In this document: positions 34,543-46,530 of the stretch, piece after piece
How positions within the stretch are numbered: position 1 is the stretch's first letter
How the letters are laid out: the number at the start of each line of letters is the position of its first letter
Source of the DNA: Nomia melanderi
Lineage: Eukaryota; Arthropoda; Insecta; Hymenoptera; Halictidae
NCBI RefSeq assembly: GCF_051020985.1
Contig: NC_135001.1
Span: 23,057,896-23,121,895 of the forward strand
Direction of reading: 5' to 3'
Length of the DNA: 64,000 bases
Made by a program: the position numbers and the translations under genes
Notes under the pieces: generated by a model
Seen by the model: only the letters and a program-made list of their open reading frames with translations
What the model was told of the DNA's origin: nothing
Database searches by the model: none

Positions 34543-35079
34543 ACTTTTTGAAAACAAAAATTAAATTTCTTTTAAAGTATAGATTATTTTAGACAATTAT
34601 CAACTGCAATTTTTAACAAAGTAAATACTGTAACATAACCTATTACAAACGAATATCAACTTCAACTTTATAAAATTAAACAACAATAATAATACTGATC
34701 TAATTCTTTTTCGAGTTTCACTTAAACTTATATTTTTCTTTTATGTCAAAAATTTTACATGTCAAGCTTCGTATCTCTTATATTCGAAAAAATTGTATAG
34801 TTAACATATAAAGGTTGCATAACTTATCTATAAAAGGTACTTTATCAATTAATTTTTCATCGGATTATAAATAACGAACGAAACCACAGTTTCGTGGAAT
34901 AATTCAATAAAAATGATACTTAAAGAAAGATTATCTATATATTTATACAGGTGATTACTTCCAAAGATTAACATAATAAATATATAATAAATATTATTAT
35001 GATACGTAACAAGGGTGGAGGGAAATATAATATAAGGAAGAAAATAATTCATATCGTGTAACTAATATTATTCGTGGTT
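34543..35079. other. Spacer between the SmydA-type gene and GDPGP1
   Basis: AT-rich. It should hold the 3' end of the SET-MYND gene and the GDPGP1 promoter. No clear AATAAA for the minus strand and no repeat end was seen. Confidence 0.45.
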
Positions 35080-38000
35080 TCAGGAGTCGATATTGAGGTG
35101 CTTTAAAATTTCATTTGTCTTTTGTATATTCTGCTTAGCTTGCTCCGCCAATTTTCCTTCCGGAAGAACCTTCGGTTCATATTTCAATAATTGATAAGAC
35201 TCAAGCAAACACTTCTTTGATTCCTATCAAATAAGCAAAAAAATAAAACATGTTAGAATGCACAGCTTCTCAACAATGTAGCAAAATATTTACCATCAAC
35301 AATATCAAGGTGCCTTCTTCCGTGTGCCTCCTACTAAATTCTGCAAGAGCTGCGTGCATTTCATAAAGAATTAATCCCCGAATTCGATTTTCAGCTGAAA
35401 ATGCAACATATTCAGTACGCGTCTAACACTCTGCCGTGTCGTCGAATTATCTTGTTATTAATACTGCTTTGAAAATCTCGAATATTCTACCTAGAAAATT
35501 TCGAATTTGAAATCCCACTTTAAAAAATCGCTCGACCAGCAGTCTGTCGAGTAACTGCGCTCGGTGTTTGAAATTTTGAAGCGCAGCTACAAAAACGTAG
35601 TCGTGTCTCAACCACTAGCGTTACATGTACAAACGTTTGTTCATATATTTTTCATAATGATCTTATGAAACTGTTACGAATCGGTTCGTGACACTATGAA
35701 GAAAATCAGACCAACCATGATAACGTTCGGATAAACGAAAAGGTGTCGTACATCTAATAATGAATGCCATTGGAATCGTGAAATTAGAGAATGATGGAGT
35801 TATCAAGTTACCGGGCACGAGAATTCGAAGTAAATTATCGAGGTTCTTGGACAGTTCTATTTTCTCGATCAGGAGATTCTCGTCGACCGTCGCCAGTCCT
35901 CCATTTTGTTGACCGATTAACTGAACCAAAGCGACAATGATGTCGACGTTATAAAAATGATTCGGATGCAGAACGTTCTTGTAACGACTCAAAAATTCTT
36001 TACACGCGGTGACGTCGTTCTTTTTGATTTTCGACAGGTCGACGCCGACCCTTTCTAGAATTTGTTCCACTTCGTCGTAGCTCATCGATAATTTGCACGT
36101 TCCACATACGTACGGTTGCTGTTCTTGTGTGAGGAAAGTCTTTGGCAATGTATACCCTGTGCAATTCCTACAAATAAGTTGAACATTACGATTCTACATA
36201 AGAATTCTATTTAACCCTTTGCACAGCTGATTCGACGCAGCAAATTTCTAAAGTTTTCAATTCGATATTAACCCCTTAACTTGCACACTCGAGATAATTC
36301 GAGCGGCGTTTTTCATGTAAAATATTATCGAGTGCAAAGGGTTAATAGTTACAAATTACGATCACGTGTTATTGTAGATTCATTTCCACGAATTTCTGAT
36401 GCTATTGAGAGATGATTTGTAATACTGTACATGAATCCGTATGGAAAATGTAGAATAGTGTATGTAATATAAAATGTAAGTCTTTCTTTCTCGTGTGGCT
36501 CGTTTGTAATTAACTTAAGGTCTGTTGGTCCATGTGTAAAATTCGATATCCCCTTTCCTGTGTGTATTGCAATGTACTCTATTGTGTTACGCAACTTACG
36601 ATATCTTACGTTTTATTGCATTTCAGAGCGTTAAACATAAGGTTAAATTCTGTAGGGTCTTTGCATCGATCGCAAATGCAATCGAAGAATTTTGTTTGCG
36701 AGAGATAGTGTCTCCTATTCGCAGTGCCCCATAGTGCATCTGTGTAACAGATGGAAATATGGTCTCCTGAAATACAAAGAATTTTTAGGAAACTAATATA
36801 GAGCATAGACTATCTTAATTGAAACATGTTACTAAATCTCAATATTTTAATATATTTAAACATTTGAACATATTTTAAATTTTAAAATTAACGTATCGAT
36901 ATTGTAAGTGAATTTTGGAATTTAACGAAATAACCTTACCCTTAGCAATAGGCATTCCTGCGTGAATAATTAGCCCACCTTCATCGGTGAAGGTCTTCGA
37001 ACAATTCGCTTTACAGTTATGTTCGATTAACGATGCTAATTCGTAAACTGCAATGTGCGGCGGTTCGGTGAGAGGAACTTCGTGTCCATTAACCTGTAAT
37101 AATTAGGTTCAGATTTAATATCTTTAATTTCTGAGCAGGTAAAATAAGGACCTCTCTTCGCAAACATTTACGAACATTACCTTACCTGCAAGATACAGAC
37201 AATTCGTGTAATTTCTTCCTCGGTTATGTCATCTGCTCTGAAGAATCTTTTGATGAAACGTGTAATTTTCGCTGCTTCCTCGAAGGTGAAACTTTTCTCC
37301 TCGTTAATTCGATCAGTGTGGCTTTCGAGGGATAGTAACTTCTTGTAAACTTCTGGATTGGCGTGTTTCATGGATAACGTTTTTATGACATTTATACACT
37401 GGTAACTCGGATGTGTGTAGGGAAACCTAGTGATGGATACCTGCAATGATGTACAATTTATTTATGTTTATTGAACTGTATATTATACGCTGATAAAAAT
37501 TCATGAAACCATTTGACTTTTAATTGAATGAACTTCTTTATTAGTAAAGTATATCTTTTCTATTAACTTTTAACACATTGCGCGCCAGCCTCCCTCTAAC
37601 TCGAGATTTTTAGTCCATTGTTTAACTGTTAGTCAATACAAGTACAATACAAATCCAAAGTAAAATAACAAAGTCGAATTCCTCATTCCGTGTCATAAGT
37701 TATAAATTTCTAATTTAAAAATATATCAATAATATTATAAGAAATCTCGTTTTTCTATAAAGACACTTAGCTATGTAACTTAGCTAATTACCACAGCCTT
37801 AGATAAATATGATATAAATTGATTTCATTGAAAATTGCCATTGTTACGGTCTTCTGAAAATTGCCATCGTTACGGTTTTCTGAAAATTACCCGGAACGAA
37901 ATGTGTCAAGATAGAGGAAAGGGAATTCATACACTAGTCTACAGTAGATATATTTCGTCAAGATAATAATCACCTTCTCGTCTCTGCGAGAACAAGTGAA

Positions 38001-38678
38001 ATCACATTCCAATCCATGCTCTTTGCAGTCCGGACAAAGAGGCCATCCGCATTTTGAGCAAGGTACAGCACTATCTTTATATAGCGCTGTGAAGCACCCA
38101 AGACACACGGGTATGGAGTTGTACATGGGGCCAGCTAGCAAAGGTTGCTCATCCTTCAGAATAATTTCTCCTACCTTGATATTTCTCGTGGCTACATAAT
38201 GACGACCCAAAATTTGATCCTCCGCCAACTTTGAAAAGAATTTTTAAATGAATTCTAACCGGCGAACACTCTCAAATATTAACCCTTTGCGCTCCGTAGG
38301 CGCCTCTCAGTCAACTGATTTGACACAGCAAAATTACAGAGTTTGACATTTAACATTAAACTTTGTACAATGCATCGACATGTAAAATATTAAAATAAAA
38401 CAGCCTCCTTTAATTTATGTGCGATTTCTCGTTAAGTCAGAATGTCGTTGGTATTTCAGTAAAAAATGTTATATTATCGGAGCCTACAGAGTTCAAAGGG
38501 TGAACCATCTGTCAACATTGTTCACTGCACGTCTAACCTTATAAGGTTTGCAGACTTCGGCATGCTTCTTCCAACCCTTCCTCTGGTGTTCCTTGCAACA
38601 GTAGTAAACACTCTCGCAGGCGCTGCACTTATGAGTCGCGAACTGTCCGCAAATGGCGCAAACAGTTTGAGATTCCAT
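35080..38678 (-). CDS. SET and MYND domain protein, arthropod SmydA type (SmydA-8-like)
   Basis: Eight minus-strand exons: 38678-38538, 38228-37974, 37440-37186, 37093-36940, 36766-36610, 36167-35812, 35394-35294 and 35223-35080. All joins keep phase, giving 520 residues. An N-terminal MYND zinc finger (CAICGQFATHKCSACESVYY, then C-x3-H and C) is followed by the SET start (LGRHYVATRNIKVGEIIL), a second cysteine-rich patch (CLGCFTALY...CSKCGWPLCPDCK), the insert, EHNCKANC, GDHISICYTD and post-SET CICDRC. A helical C-terminal region follows. A MYND finger ahead of SET with this order is typical of the arthropod SmydA group of presumed lysine methyltransferases. The usual NHxCxPN is EHNCKANC here, so activity is uncertain. 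Introns 1, 2 and 5 carry TTAA-flanked MITEs. Upstream of 38679 no other gene is close. Confidence 0.92.
36211..36345. mobile_element. Short MITE, CCCTTTGCACTCG family, in a SmydA intron
   Basis: TTAA at 36211-36214 and 36342-36345; ends CCCTTTGCAC and TCGAGTGCAAAGGG; only 135 bp, internally deleted. Confidence 0.85.
37570..37909. mobile_element. MITE, CACATTGCGTACC family, in a SmydA intron
   Basis: TTAA at 37570-37573 then CACATTGCGCGCC; right end CCGGAACGAAATGTG then TCAA at 37906-37909. A short internal duplication (TTGCCATYGTTACGGTYTTC) occurs twice near 37838-37885. Confidence 0.75.
38279..38504. mobile_element. MITE, CCCTTTGCGCTCCGTAGG variant, in SmydA intron 1
   Basis: TTAA at 38279-38282; ends CCCTTTGCGCTCCGTAGG and CCTACAGAGTTCAAAGGG; the right TTAA has become TGAA. 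Confidence 0.8.
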
Positions 38679-39075
38679 TGATGGTGCTCTCGAGAAGCTT
38701 GTTTTCCATAGGACAGAAAATTAGTTAAAGTAGAGGCGTTCAAAGTAAATAGAGAAATACGAGTCGCTTTCTTCCGTGCCTACAGCATTCTCGGGATTAG
38801 TACGATTCTGCTCTAACCGACTGTCCTCAGTCTTCGACGCGTGATTATTATTGGCACGCGACAATGGCGGAAGACGAATGATTTCGTCTACGTGAAAAAT
38901 AAGGTGAACGTGCCAATAATTAGTCGGGGCTACGAGGACATATTTATATTACAAATGCAAACATTTCTATTAAATAATTTCTATTCATGTAATCTTAATT
39001 GCTTATAGTTATTGGTGCATTTACTTCATCTTTAAATCTGACCCTTGAAGATGACTCTTGTCATCGTGAATTCTA

Positions 39076-39316
39076 TTAACCCTTTGCACTCGAAAGGTGC
39101 CTCTCAGTCAGCACTCGATTGGTGCATCAACGTTGTAAAATTTCGTATTTAACATTAAGTCTTGAGTAATCGATACGTGAACTGTGGAAATGAAATACCA
39201 TTGTTCCCCTTATTGAATAGATTCCTCGTTAAGTTAGTTTAGAAAAATGTCATCTATATCTTATAAAAATAAATTGAATATTTCTAGTGATAAATTTTTG
39301 GTGTGCAAAGGGTTAA
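39076..39316. mobile_element. MITE, CCCTTTGCACTCG family
   Basis: TTAA at 39076-39079 and 39313-39316; ends CCCTTTGCACTCGAAAGG and GTGTGCAAAGGG. Confidence 0.88.
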
Positions 39317-39634
39317 AATACTGAAAACTGGTGCTTGTACCTGTCACGAGTGGAAATAACGTAAAATAATAATAATAATAGTAAATAATTACAGACAGCC
39401 GCGTTAGCCGACAATAGCCACAGGCATGCGTGTTCGGGGAATTTTGAAATTCAACGTTCTCGAGAGACCGAAGTATCTCCGCGCGAGCGAAACCGATTCT
39501 ACAATTTTCTCTTATCTTTGCACAGGCGACCCGCCGTTTCTAGTTTGCGCAGTATATTTAGACGCACACCGTATTTAGTCTACGGCTACGGTCATATTAT
39601 ACCGCGACCCAATCTTATGTAATTCCCTTGTGTC

Positions 39635-40034
39635 TTAACACTAGAACTACCGAGGATTTAATACGACTGATATGTAATCCCCATAAAAATTCTAACAATA
39701 GATTATTTTCAGTTTCTTTGGATATTCATCATAGTACTCTAGTGAAACTATTTTCAAAATCATTTCGAATATTCAATGCTCCTAAGATATCAATAATTGC
39801 TGAACAAAAAAATCGAATCCAGTCATTTTGAGCATTTAATACGATTAATATGCAATTCCTATAAAAATTGTAACAATAGATTATTTTCAGTTTCTTCAGA
39901 CATTCGTTATAGTACTGAAATGAAACCATTTATTTTCAAGATCATTTTGAATATTCAATTCAAAGATATCAATAATTGTTAAACAAAAGAATCGAAAGCA
40001 GTCATTTCGACTGGTACGGTGGTTCTATTGTTAA
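39635..40034. mobile_element. MITE, CACTAGAACTACCG family, internally duplicated
   Basis: TTAA at 39635-39638 and 40031-40034; ends CACTAGAACTACC and GGTGGTTCTATTG; palindrome CAGTCATTTCGACTG before the right end. The core of about 185 bp (CAATAGATTATTTTCAGTTT) is present twice in tandem. Confidence 0.88.
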
Positions 40035-40636
40035 TTTTCCGCGTTAGACGGCTGTACCCACCAGAGAGTGATTCGATTCTTCAAACGGAAAGAAACTTAT
40101 ATTTGAAACACGGCATACTTATCTGAGGAACACCAGGAAGATTCCACCTGGATGATATTCAATTAGAAATCAGGTTCGCTTCGACTCGAACAGCGTGAAC
40201 AGTTCATTCCAAGTGAACCGAAACGTTTAATGCTCCTCTCGTATACGATTTACACTGTAATTCTTTTGGTTACGTTCCCAAATGAAACTTAATTGGACGA
40301 GTAATGAACCGAGTACCTAACGGGTCCCGATAATTGTAATTAACGCTCGATCAAATTATCATCGCGCACGTTGCCGCGGTGGAAGAACCTTATCCGAACC
40401 AGCGATCGTCCGTTTTCAGAGAGAAATCAGCAGTAACTAACCGGCGTACCGGTTCGCGCAGGAGGAAGTTCAAATCATGAATAGAGTTTATTTATAGACA
40501 AGAGCAGATACTTGCTAATGCATGCCGGCTTATGTACCTAATCACGTGTATTTAACGTCCACATTTACGACGCGCTCGTAACGGATACTCGCCACTGTGC
40601 GAAGTGATTTTTTCTTTTGGAAATTTCGTATCGCTG

Positions 40637-40879
40637 TTAACCCTTTGCACTCGAGAGGTGACACTCACCATTTGATTTCATACAGTGAAGCTATAAAATT
40701 TGATGTTTAACATTATATTTCCTGTAATGCGTCATTTTGAGAAATATTCGAATAAAATAGCTTTGTTCCTGAATGTACGCCTGATTTCTCTTCGAGTTAG
40801 TTTCATAAAATGTTGTTTTTATCTCATTCGAATATCTTGAAATATTTCTAGTGAAAAACTTCCGAGTGCAAAGGGTTAA
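40637..40879. mobile_element. MITE, CCCTTTGCACTCG family
   Basis: TTAA at 40637-40640 and 40876-40879; ends CCCTTTGCACTCGAG and CCGAGTGCAAAGGG; palindrome GGTGACACTCACC near the left end. Confidence 0.92.
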
Positions 40880-41368
40880 CAGTTGATAACAGAGCGAAGT
40901 TCGTGATTCATACTATTGATTCTAGAGATTCTTTGATTAATTGAATTTGAACGAGTTAAGTATAAGTGAAGTAAATACGTTGTACGAATAAGAGTACATT
41001 AAAGTATGAAAATTGATTTCTTGTAATAGATTCTTCTGTTTGGAAATGAAATATTCTAGTTCAGCAGCTTCGGGTGAGTTTTCGGAAACCGACGGCGCAC
41101 GATTTGGACAATGTGTGGTTTCAATTGTATCTTTATTTAGCGTGTTATAAAAAGACTACGGACATTTGCGCAAATACACATTTTCGCGGGTTAACTTCGA
41201 GCATATATCGAGTAAACATTCACGTGGTATCCCGCCGAGCAAAGAGGAAAATAAAGCTCGCGGTTCATTTCACCAAAGTTATCATTTCCGTTATGTTCTT
41301 CTCGAATCTTTTTGTTCTTGCCGAAAGATTGCGCGAGCTACAACGGATTTCCTCGAGACTTCGTTAGA

Positions 41369-41640
41369 TTGACCCTTTGAACTCTGTAGGCTCCATGCGC
41401 CAGTTCTAATATTAAATATTTCAATGAATCTTAAAGAAACTACCCTAAAATTATTCGATTTTCCACATCCAAATTTTGTACTAAGGAAAATAAAAGATCG
41501 AAGGAATGTTACAGCATTTCTAATATTAAATATTTCAATGAATCTCAAAGAAACTACCCTAAAATTATTCGATTCTCCACATATTCAAATTTTGTACTAA
41601 CAAGGAATGTTACAGCATTTCTAATTTTCGCGGTTAAGAC
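41369..41640. repeat. Element fragment with a tandem 115-bp duplication
   Basis: GACCCTTTGAACTCTGTAGG is a decayed TTAA-type end. The block TCTAATATTAAATATTTCAA to TGTTACAGCAT occurs at about 41405 and 41518, and a relative lies at 52245-52330. Confidence 0.7.
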
Positions 41641-41925
41641 GATTTCGGTAATTCTTCCTAGACCACCAGGTTCCATCGGATCCACCGAAACAGAAGGATT
41701 CAATTCTAAACGACCAACGCGAACGCGACTGGGAACGAAACTCAATGAAGGAACAGGACGATTCAGAGGAAGAACATCGGCGACGAGTTTAATTCTAATA
41801 TTTTATTGACCACACAGCCGTTAAATCTGACCGTACACAGCATACCTTCGTGCGCCGTGTCTACACGCGTACATGATTCTTCAGAATGCGTGAAAAGCAC
41901 CGATTCCTTTCGATTCGATTCTTCG

Positions 41926-42152
41926 TCAACCCCTTGCCGTACGATGACGAGACTCTTCGCGAACATTTCTAAATTAATCCATCGGAAACCAATACTGTTC
42001 ATTAACGCATCGAACTGAATATTTTACTAGTACAAATTCATTACCTTCGAACTAAATTTACACTCACAGTGGAACAAACAACTTCTCTGTATATCTCCCA
42101 AATTTAGAAGAAAGTTATACAAACGAAAATAATTAATACGACAAGGGATTGA
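41926..42152. mobile_element. MITE, CCCCTTGCCGTACG family, decayed
   Basis: Left TCAACCCCTTGCCGTACG, right CGACAAGGGATTGA; both TTAA sites carry one change. Confidence 0.55.
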
Positions 42153-42290
42153 ACGCTATCGAGCGTCTCCGTCTAATACGCATTGCGTTTCGCGAAGAAA
42201 AATGTCGGCCATTGCTTAGGTGAGGCCGGAAGCCATTTTCGGACGTCGGCCATTCGTCGTCGAGGTGTCCAGCGCATTGCCGATTTCGCG

Positions 42291-42596
42291 TTAACCCTCT
42301 GTAGGCCCATGTAACTTTGAAGTCACGTGTTAGTATATTGGAATCTTGTTGATTTATTTCATTTTGCACTGAAAGTGGCGAGTAAAATTAAATAATCAGT
42401 TAACTTCAACTTTTATACGCTCAGGCGTGAAAGTTCGTCATTGTAACTTGAAAGTTACAAAATATACTCGTTTGATGAAATTATTGAAACTATTCGATAC
42501 ATTCTTAACTCGTATTCGTATGTGGATATCTATTAATTTTCTACTGCATAGATTTTGTTATAATAATGAACAAAAAGTCGGCCCATAGAGGGTTAA
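42291..42596. mobile_element. MITE, CCCTCTGTAGGCCCAT family
   Basis: TTAA at 42291-42294 and 42593-42596; ends CCCTCTGTAGGCCC and GGCCCATAGAGGG; internal palindrome GTAACTTGAAAGTTAC. Confidence 0.85.
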
Positions 42597-42918
42597 TTCA
42601 ATTCGAAATGCATTCGCCAAATGATTCCTCGTGTTCAGATTGAAACTAGAAACGTGGAAACGTTAATTGTGTTTTGTACTATCGTTCTTCGGCTAGCACA
42701 AATCTCGTTTAAGTCTAGCTACCAGTGTGCAACGCGGACTACGAAACATTTCAATTTTCACGGACGATCCACGGATTTATACGAGCTGATATGTAGAGGT
42801 ATACTTTCTTCGTTGAACATTTTTCTTCGCGAGAGATCCGCGAGTGATCCACCGACTCGATGCTAATTATTATTTATATACAATCATTTGTTTGCCAGCG
42901 TGTCCGGCTATTTAATTA

Positions 42919-43101
42919 TTAACACGCTCCGTGCCACGGACATTTCGGTGAAATTTTGTGAACTGTATTGAGTTTTTTTGTAAAATATTAACTTGCATTC
43001 AAGTTTTTGGTAAGTTTTATATATTTTCATGTTCCTTTATGTTCTTGCTAAAAATATTTTCTTAGAGAAATATATAGTACACGTGGCACTGAACGCGTTA
43101 A
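42919..43101. mobile_element. MITE, CACGCTCCGTGCCACG family
   Basis: TTAA at 42919-42922 and 43098-43101; ends CACGCTCCGTGCCACG and CGTGGCACTGAACGCG. Confidence 0.85.
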
Positions 43102-45201
43102 CGATGCTGCAGTATAGCATCCCCTGATTTATTACTTTACTTTGTTACTCGAAACTTTCCTTAGTTTGAAAAGAATAGCATGTTCTTGAAAATATGTCAC
43201 TTCACATGGAGTTCATGTCTTCCTCTCGTTCGACAATTGAAAAAGATGTACAACAAATGAAATTCAGTCTCTAGTGGAACAAAAGAGGCGCAATTAGAAG
43301 AGCGAGTGTTGATTGCACGACCAGGATCGTGTCCAACTGTTTAAGAACCAGCGAAATATATTCAAGCGACTTCGACTCGCTCGTGAACCGAGAAATCTGA
43401 ATATCCGTTTTGCTAGAAGCTTGACCTCTTGATATACTCGGTGCAATATCGACGTTCGCTCGAGAATCGAACACGTACAACGAGCTGCTTCTTAATTTCC
43501 ATGAAAAAACCGAAGATGAAAATTCTCGTGGCAATTTCCCTTTGACCAGCTAATCGTCACAAAGCACCGACCTTCGAATAGAAACAAAAGAACGAAGAAA
43601 AATCGTTTCGCCAGGTTCTCAGCGTCCGAAGTCTCCATTCTAGCTGGACGATCGTGCGTGTTGTGTTCGCAAACGAAAAAAACTGGGAAAAAACTCGTCA
43701 GATCGAAGCGAATCCTTCTATATTCCATAAATGAGTATCAACTACATCGTTATGTTTCGGTACAAAAAATTGTTGTCGTTGTAGCGGGGGAGGGAGAAGA
43801 GTAGACGTTCCGTTTGGCGGATGCTCCGAGAAAAACGAAAGGAAGGGAACCGTGTGAGAAGGGAACGGTGATTTTCCAGCATTCCGCGGCGACGTTCGGA
43901 TACGCTGCAGCACGACTACCGATCCCGAGGAGCTCTCCTCTTCCGTCGGCGAGCCGGCGATCTTAGAAACACCGTCGAGCCGATCGGCGCCGAGCTTAAT
44001 TAGAACGCCGGACAATATGTTCATTTACGAGATAATTCGCTACGTGCTACTTATTATAGTCGTCCCTTACAATAGTTACATCTGTAATTGTATAGCAATT
44101 AAATAAATATCCCGGAACTCTCGATCGTGCGACGCCTGTTCCTTCGGTTTCTCCGTTTCGTCGAGACTCCAGGCGTGCCTCGCCGCCTGCTCGTCTCTCC
44201 TTTGCTCTTTCTCCGCGCCTTCCTTTCTCTTCGCTATATACTTATCGTTATCGTGTGAACGTTGCGTGTTCGGTGCGTTCGTCGAGTCTTTGTGTGCGAT
44301 ACTTCGCGACGGCGTCGTCGCGGTTCTATACTTTCGTGCTTTTGACGGTTCGCGCGCCGCACAGCGCGCCTGTGGACAAAACCCCGAAATCCGGCTATTC
44401 GCGCGACGAACATTGGAGGTTACCAATGTCGCCAGGCAGTTCCTGCTGTACGAAATGATTTCCATTTGAAAAATCAACGTTTTCCGCGAAGGAACTCCGT
44501 TTCTCTGTTCGTGCGATGTTGGGATCGGAACGCGAAGTCTCCATTGTCATCGGAGAAAGCTTCGTAATATCCCCGCATTAACCATCCATCTAAACGGAAT
44601 ATAACCATCGTATTCTCAGCACTATACCTTACAACTTTCGTCCGAAGCATTCTCTCATATCACCGATGCTTTTCAAGTTTTGTCCAGAAAACGGCCGTTC
44701 GGCCGCACTGTGCGCCGTGTTCGCGGTGGCTCCCCCGTTTCTGCGTTCCCTGCCGCGAACGATTTCCCCTGACAACCCTAAGGTCCCGTTTACCCTTAGC
44801 CCTGCTCGAGAATGTACGGTGCTATAAGAAAAATAAATCGCCGCTTTCCAAGAGTGTCCTGAACCGTTCCTCTTTCGCGGGCGAGAGACGCCGACGGTGT
44901 TCGCGTCGGATACGCTCGAGCATCTCGCGTTTTCCGGTCGATCGTTTCGCGGCAGCGCGCCGAAAGAGTTAATTACCCGCCGGTTCGTTCGCCTCGATGA
45001 ACCATTTACTCGCGAGCGATGAATTATTCATCGGATCTCGCCGGTGATCCCCTTTCGAGGCGCTGCCGCGCGGTTCGAGTCCGCCTCCCCGTTCGACGAA
45101 ATGTTCACTGCCCTCTCCGTTGCTTTCAAAACGCTGCTGATTGTTGTCTATCTTGGTTTTTTATTCGCTTTTAAACAAAATATACAATTGTCTGGTAAGA
45201 C

Positions 45202-45302
45202 TTAACACTTTCATTGATGATTCCCGTGTTACAATCCTCCGATGCGACCAGTCTGACGCGCGCGAGCGCGTGGCTCCTCCGCCGATCCAATGAACGTGTT
45301 AA
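45202..45302. mobile_element. Very short MITE, CACTTTCATTGATG family
   Basis: TTAA at 45202-45205 and 45299-45302; ends CACTTTCATTGAT and CCAATGAACGTG; GC-rich palindrome CGCGCGCGAGCGCG inside. Only 101 bp. Confidence 0.7.
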
Positions 45303-46289
45303 GCTCAGTCCACGTGGAATTTAGACGAGCGTGGAATTTTTAGCGATATCCGTCTGAACCGAATCGAACCGAGGAATCCGTTGAAACTCTAAACTCAGGC
45401 TGAAGTCGTCCGGTTCGCCTTGATCGATCTGTTCTCGTCGTGCGTGCTAACTAAATCGTGTTTGCTTCTCCTCGGTATGTAACGTAATACTTATGCGATT
45501 CGCCGTGAACGTTTCAATATCCGGCAAAGATCTACTTGAAGTTTGAAGATCCGCTGCTGCGTGTCTACTTTGCCCGCCGTGCGCGGTCGACGCGTTTAAA
45601 ATCCATTCCTAGGAACATATCTCGTTCGTCTCTCGAGTAAAATTCTTCGTTTAATGCGCGCGCGCGGCTCGTCGCGCGGATGGTTCTCTAAAGTTACTTT
45701 ACACTTTTTCTCTTTTTCTTTTTTATTCGTCGAGCGGACGATTCTCGCGATCCGCCCCGCCGCTACGTGTTTATCATAGGTACGTTAACCGTTTAAAGGT
45801 CGACGCGTTCGCCACCAGCGTCACGCGTTTCCAACCAATGGCGCTTCGCACTCAGCGTAAAAATAACGATAACCTTACGCGTTTTGTCACGCGTGCGGTT
45901 TAACACAAAGGAAATTGATCTTCCTTTTAGATTTCTTTTGTACCGCCGATCTCCCGTCAAAATAAAAGTGACGCCTGTCGTTCGTGTCGTTCGATTGATC
46001 GTACTGTTATATACAGTCCAATTTATTTACGGTTTCTATTAACATCACCGATTCGCAACAAAGTTCACGTGTCGTTCGTAACTTGGACGAAACGTTAAAG
46101 AAACGGTATCTCTAAAACGAACTGCTAGTGGCGAACGCGTTGGACGTGGTTCAAGGTATCCTTAAAGTTTAAAGTAACTTCAAACTGTGATTGGTGTTTG
46201 CCCGATACTTCTAATATTAATTAACAGTTATTCGGTACTCGTTATTTATCGCAATGGTGTGTTCTCTGTACGTGTGTGTCCGTGTATGT

Positions 46290-46345
46290 ATATGTGTGCG
46301 TGTACGTGTACGTGTACGTGTACGTGTACGTGTACGCGTGTACAT
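46290..46345. repeat. (GTGTAC)n microsatellite
   Basis: Six to seven GTACGT units after a GT-rich lead. Confidence 0.9.
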
Positions 46346-46480
46346 GCAAAAAACTGGGCGCGCTCAAACGTGCAACATCCTCCCGCGCAATTAAATACGA
46401 TACATCGTGTTCGATAATAATTCGAGTGCGTGTGTTTAAATTTAATTTTCGCCCGCGGACACAGACGGAAACGTATCGGC

Positions 46481-46530
46481 CTCTCACTCTCTTTCTCTCA
46501 CTCTCTCTCTCTCTCTTACTCTCTTACTCT
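46481..46530. repeat. (CT)n microsatellite
   Basis: CTCTCT tract with TACTCT interruptions; a similar tract is at 47818-47865. Confidence 0.88.

Noticed and set aside
44076..44477. 133-codon minus-strand frame and overlapping plus frames
   Set aside because: No domain, open on both strands, GC-driven.
45069..45095. tRNA B-box-like CGGTTCGAGTCC
   Set aside because: No A box, anticodon arm or acceptor pairing upstream; same for GGTTCGAATC at 54980.
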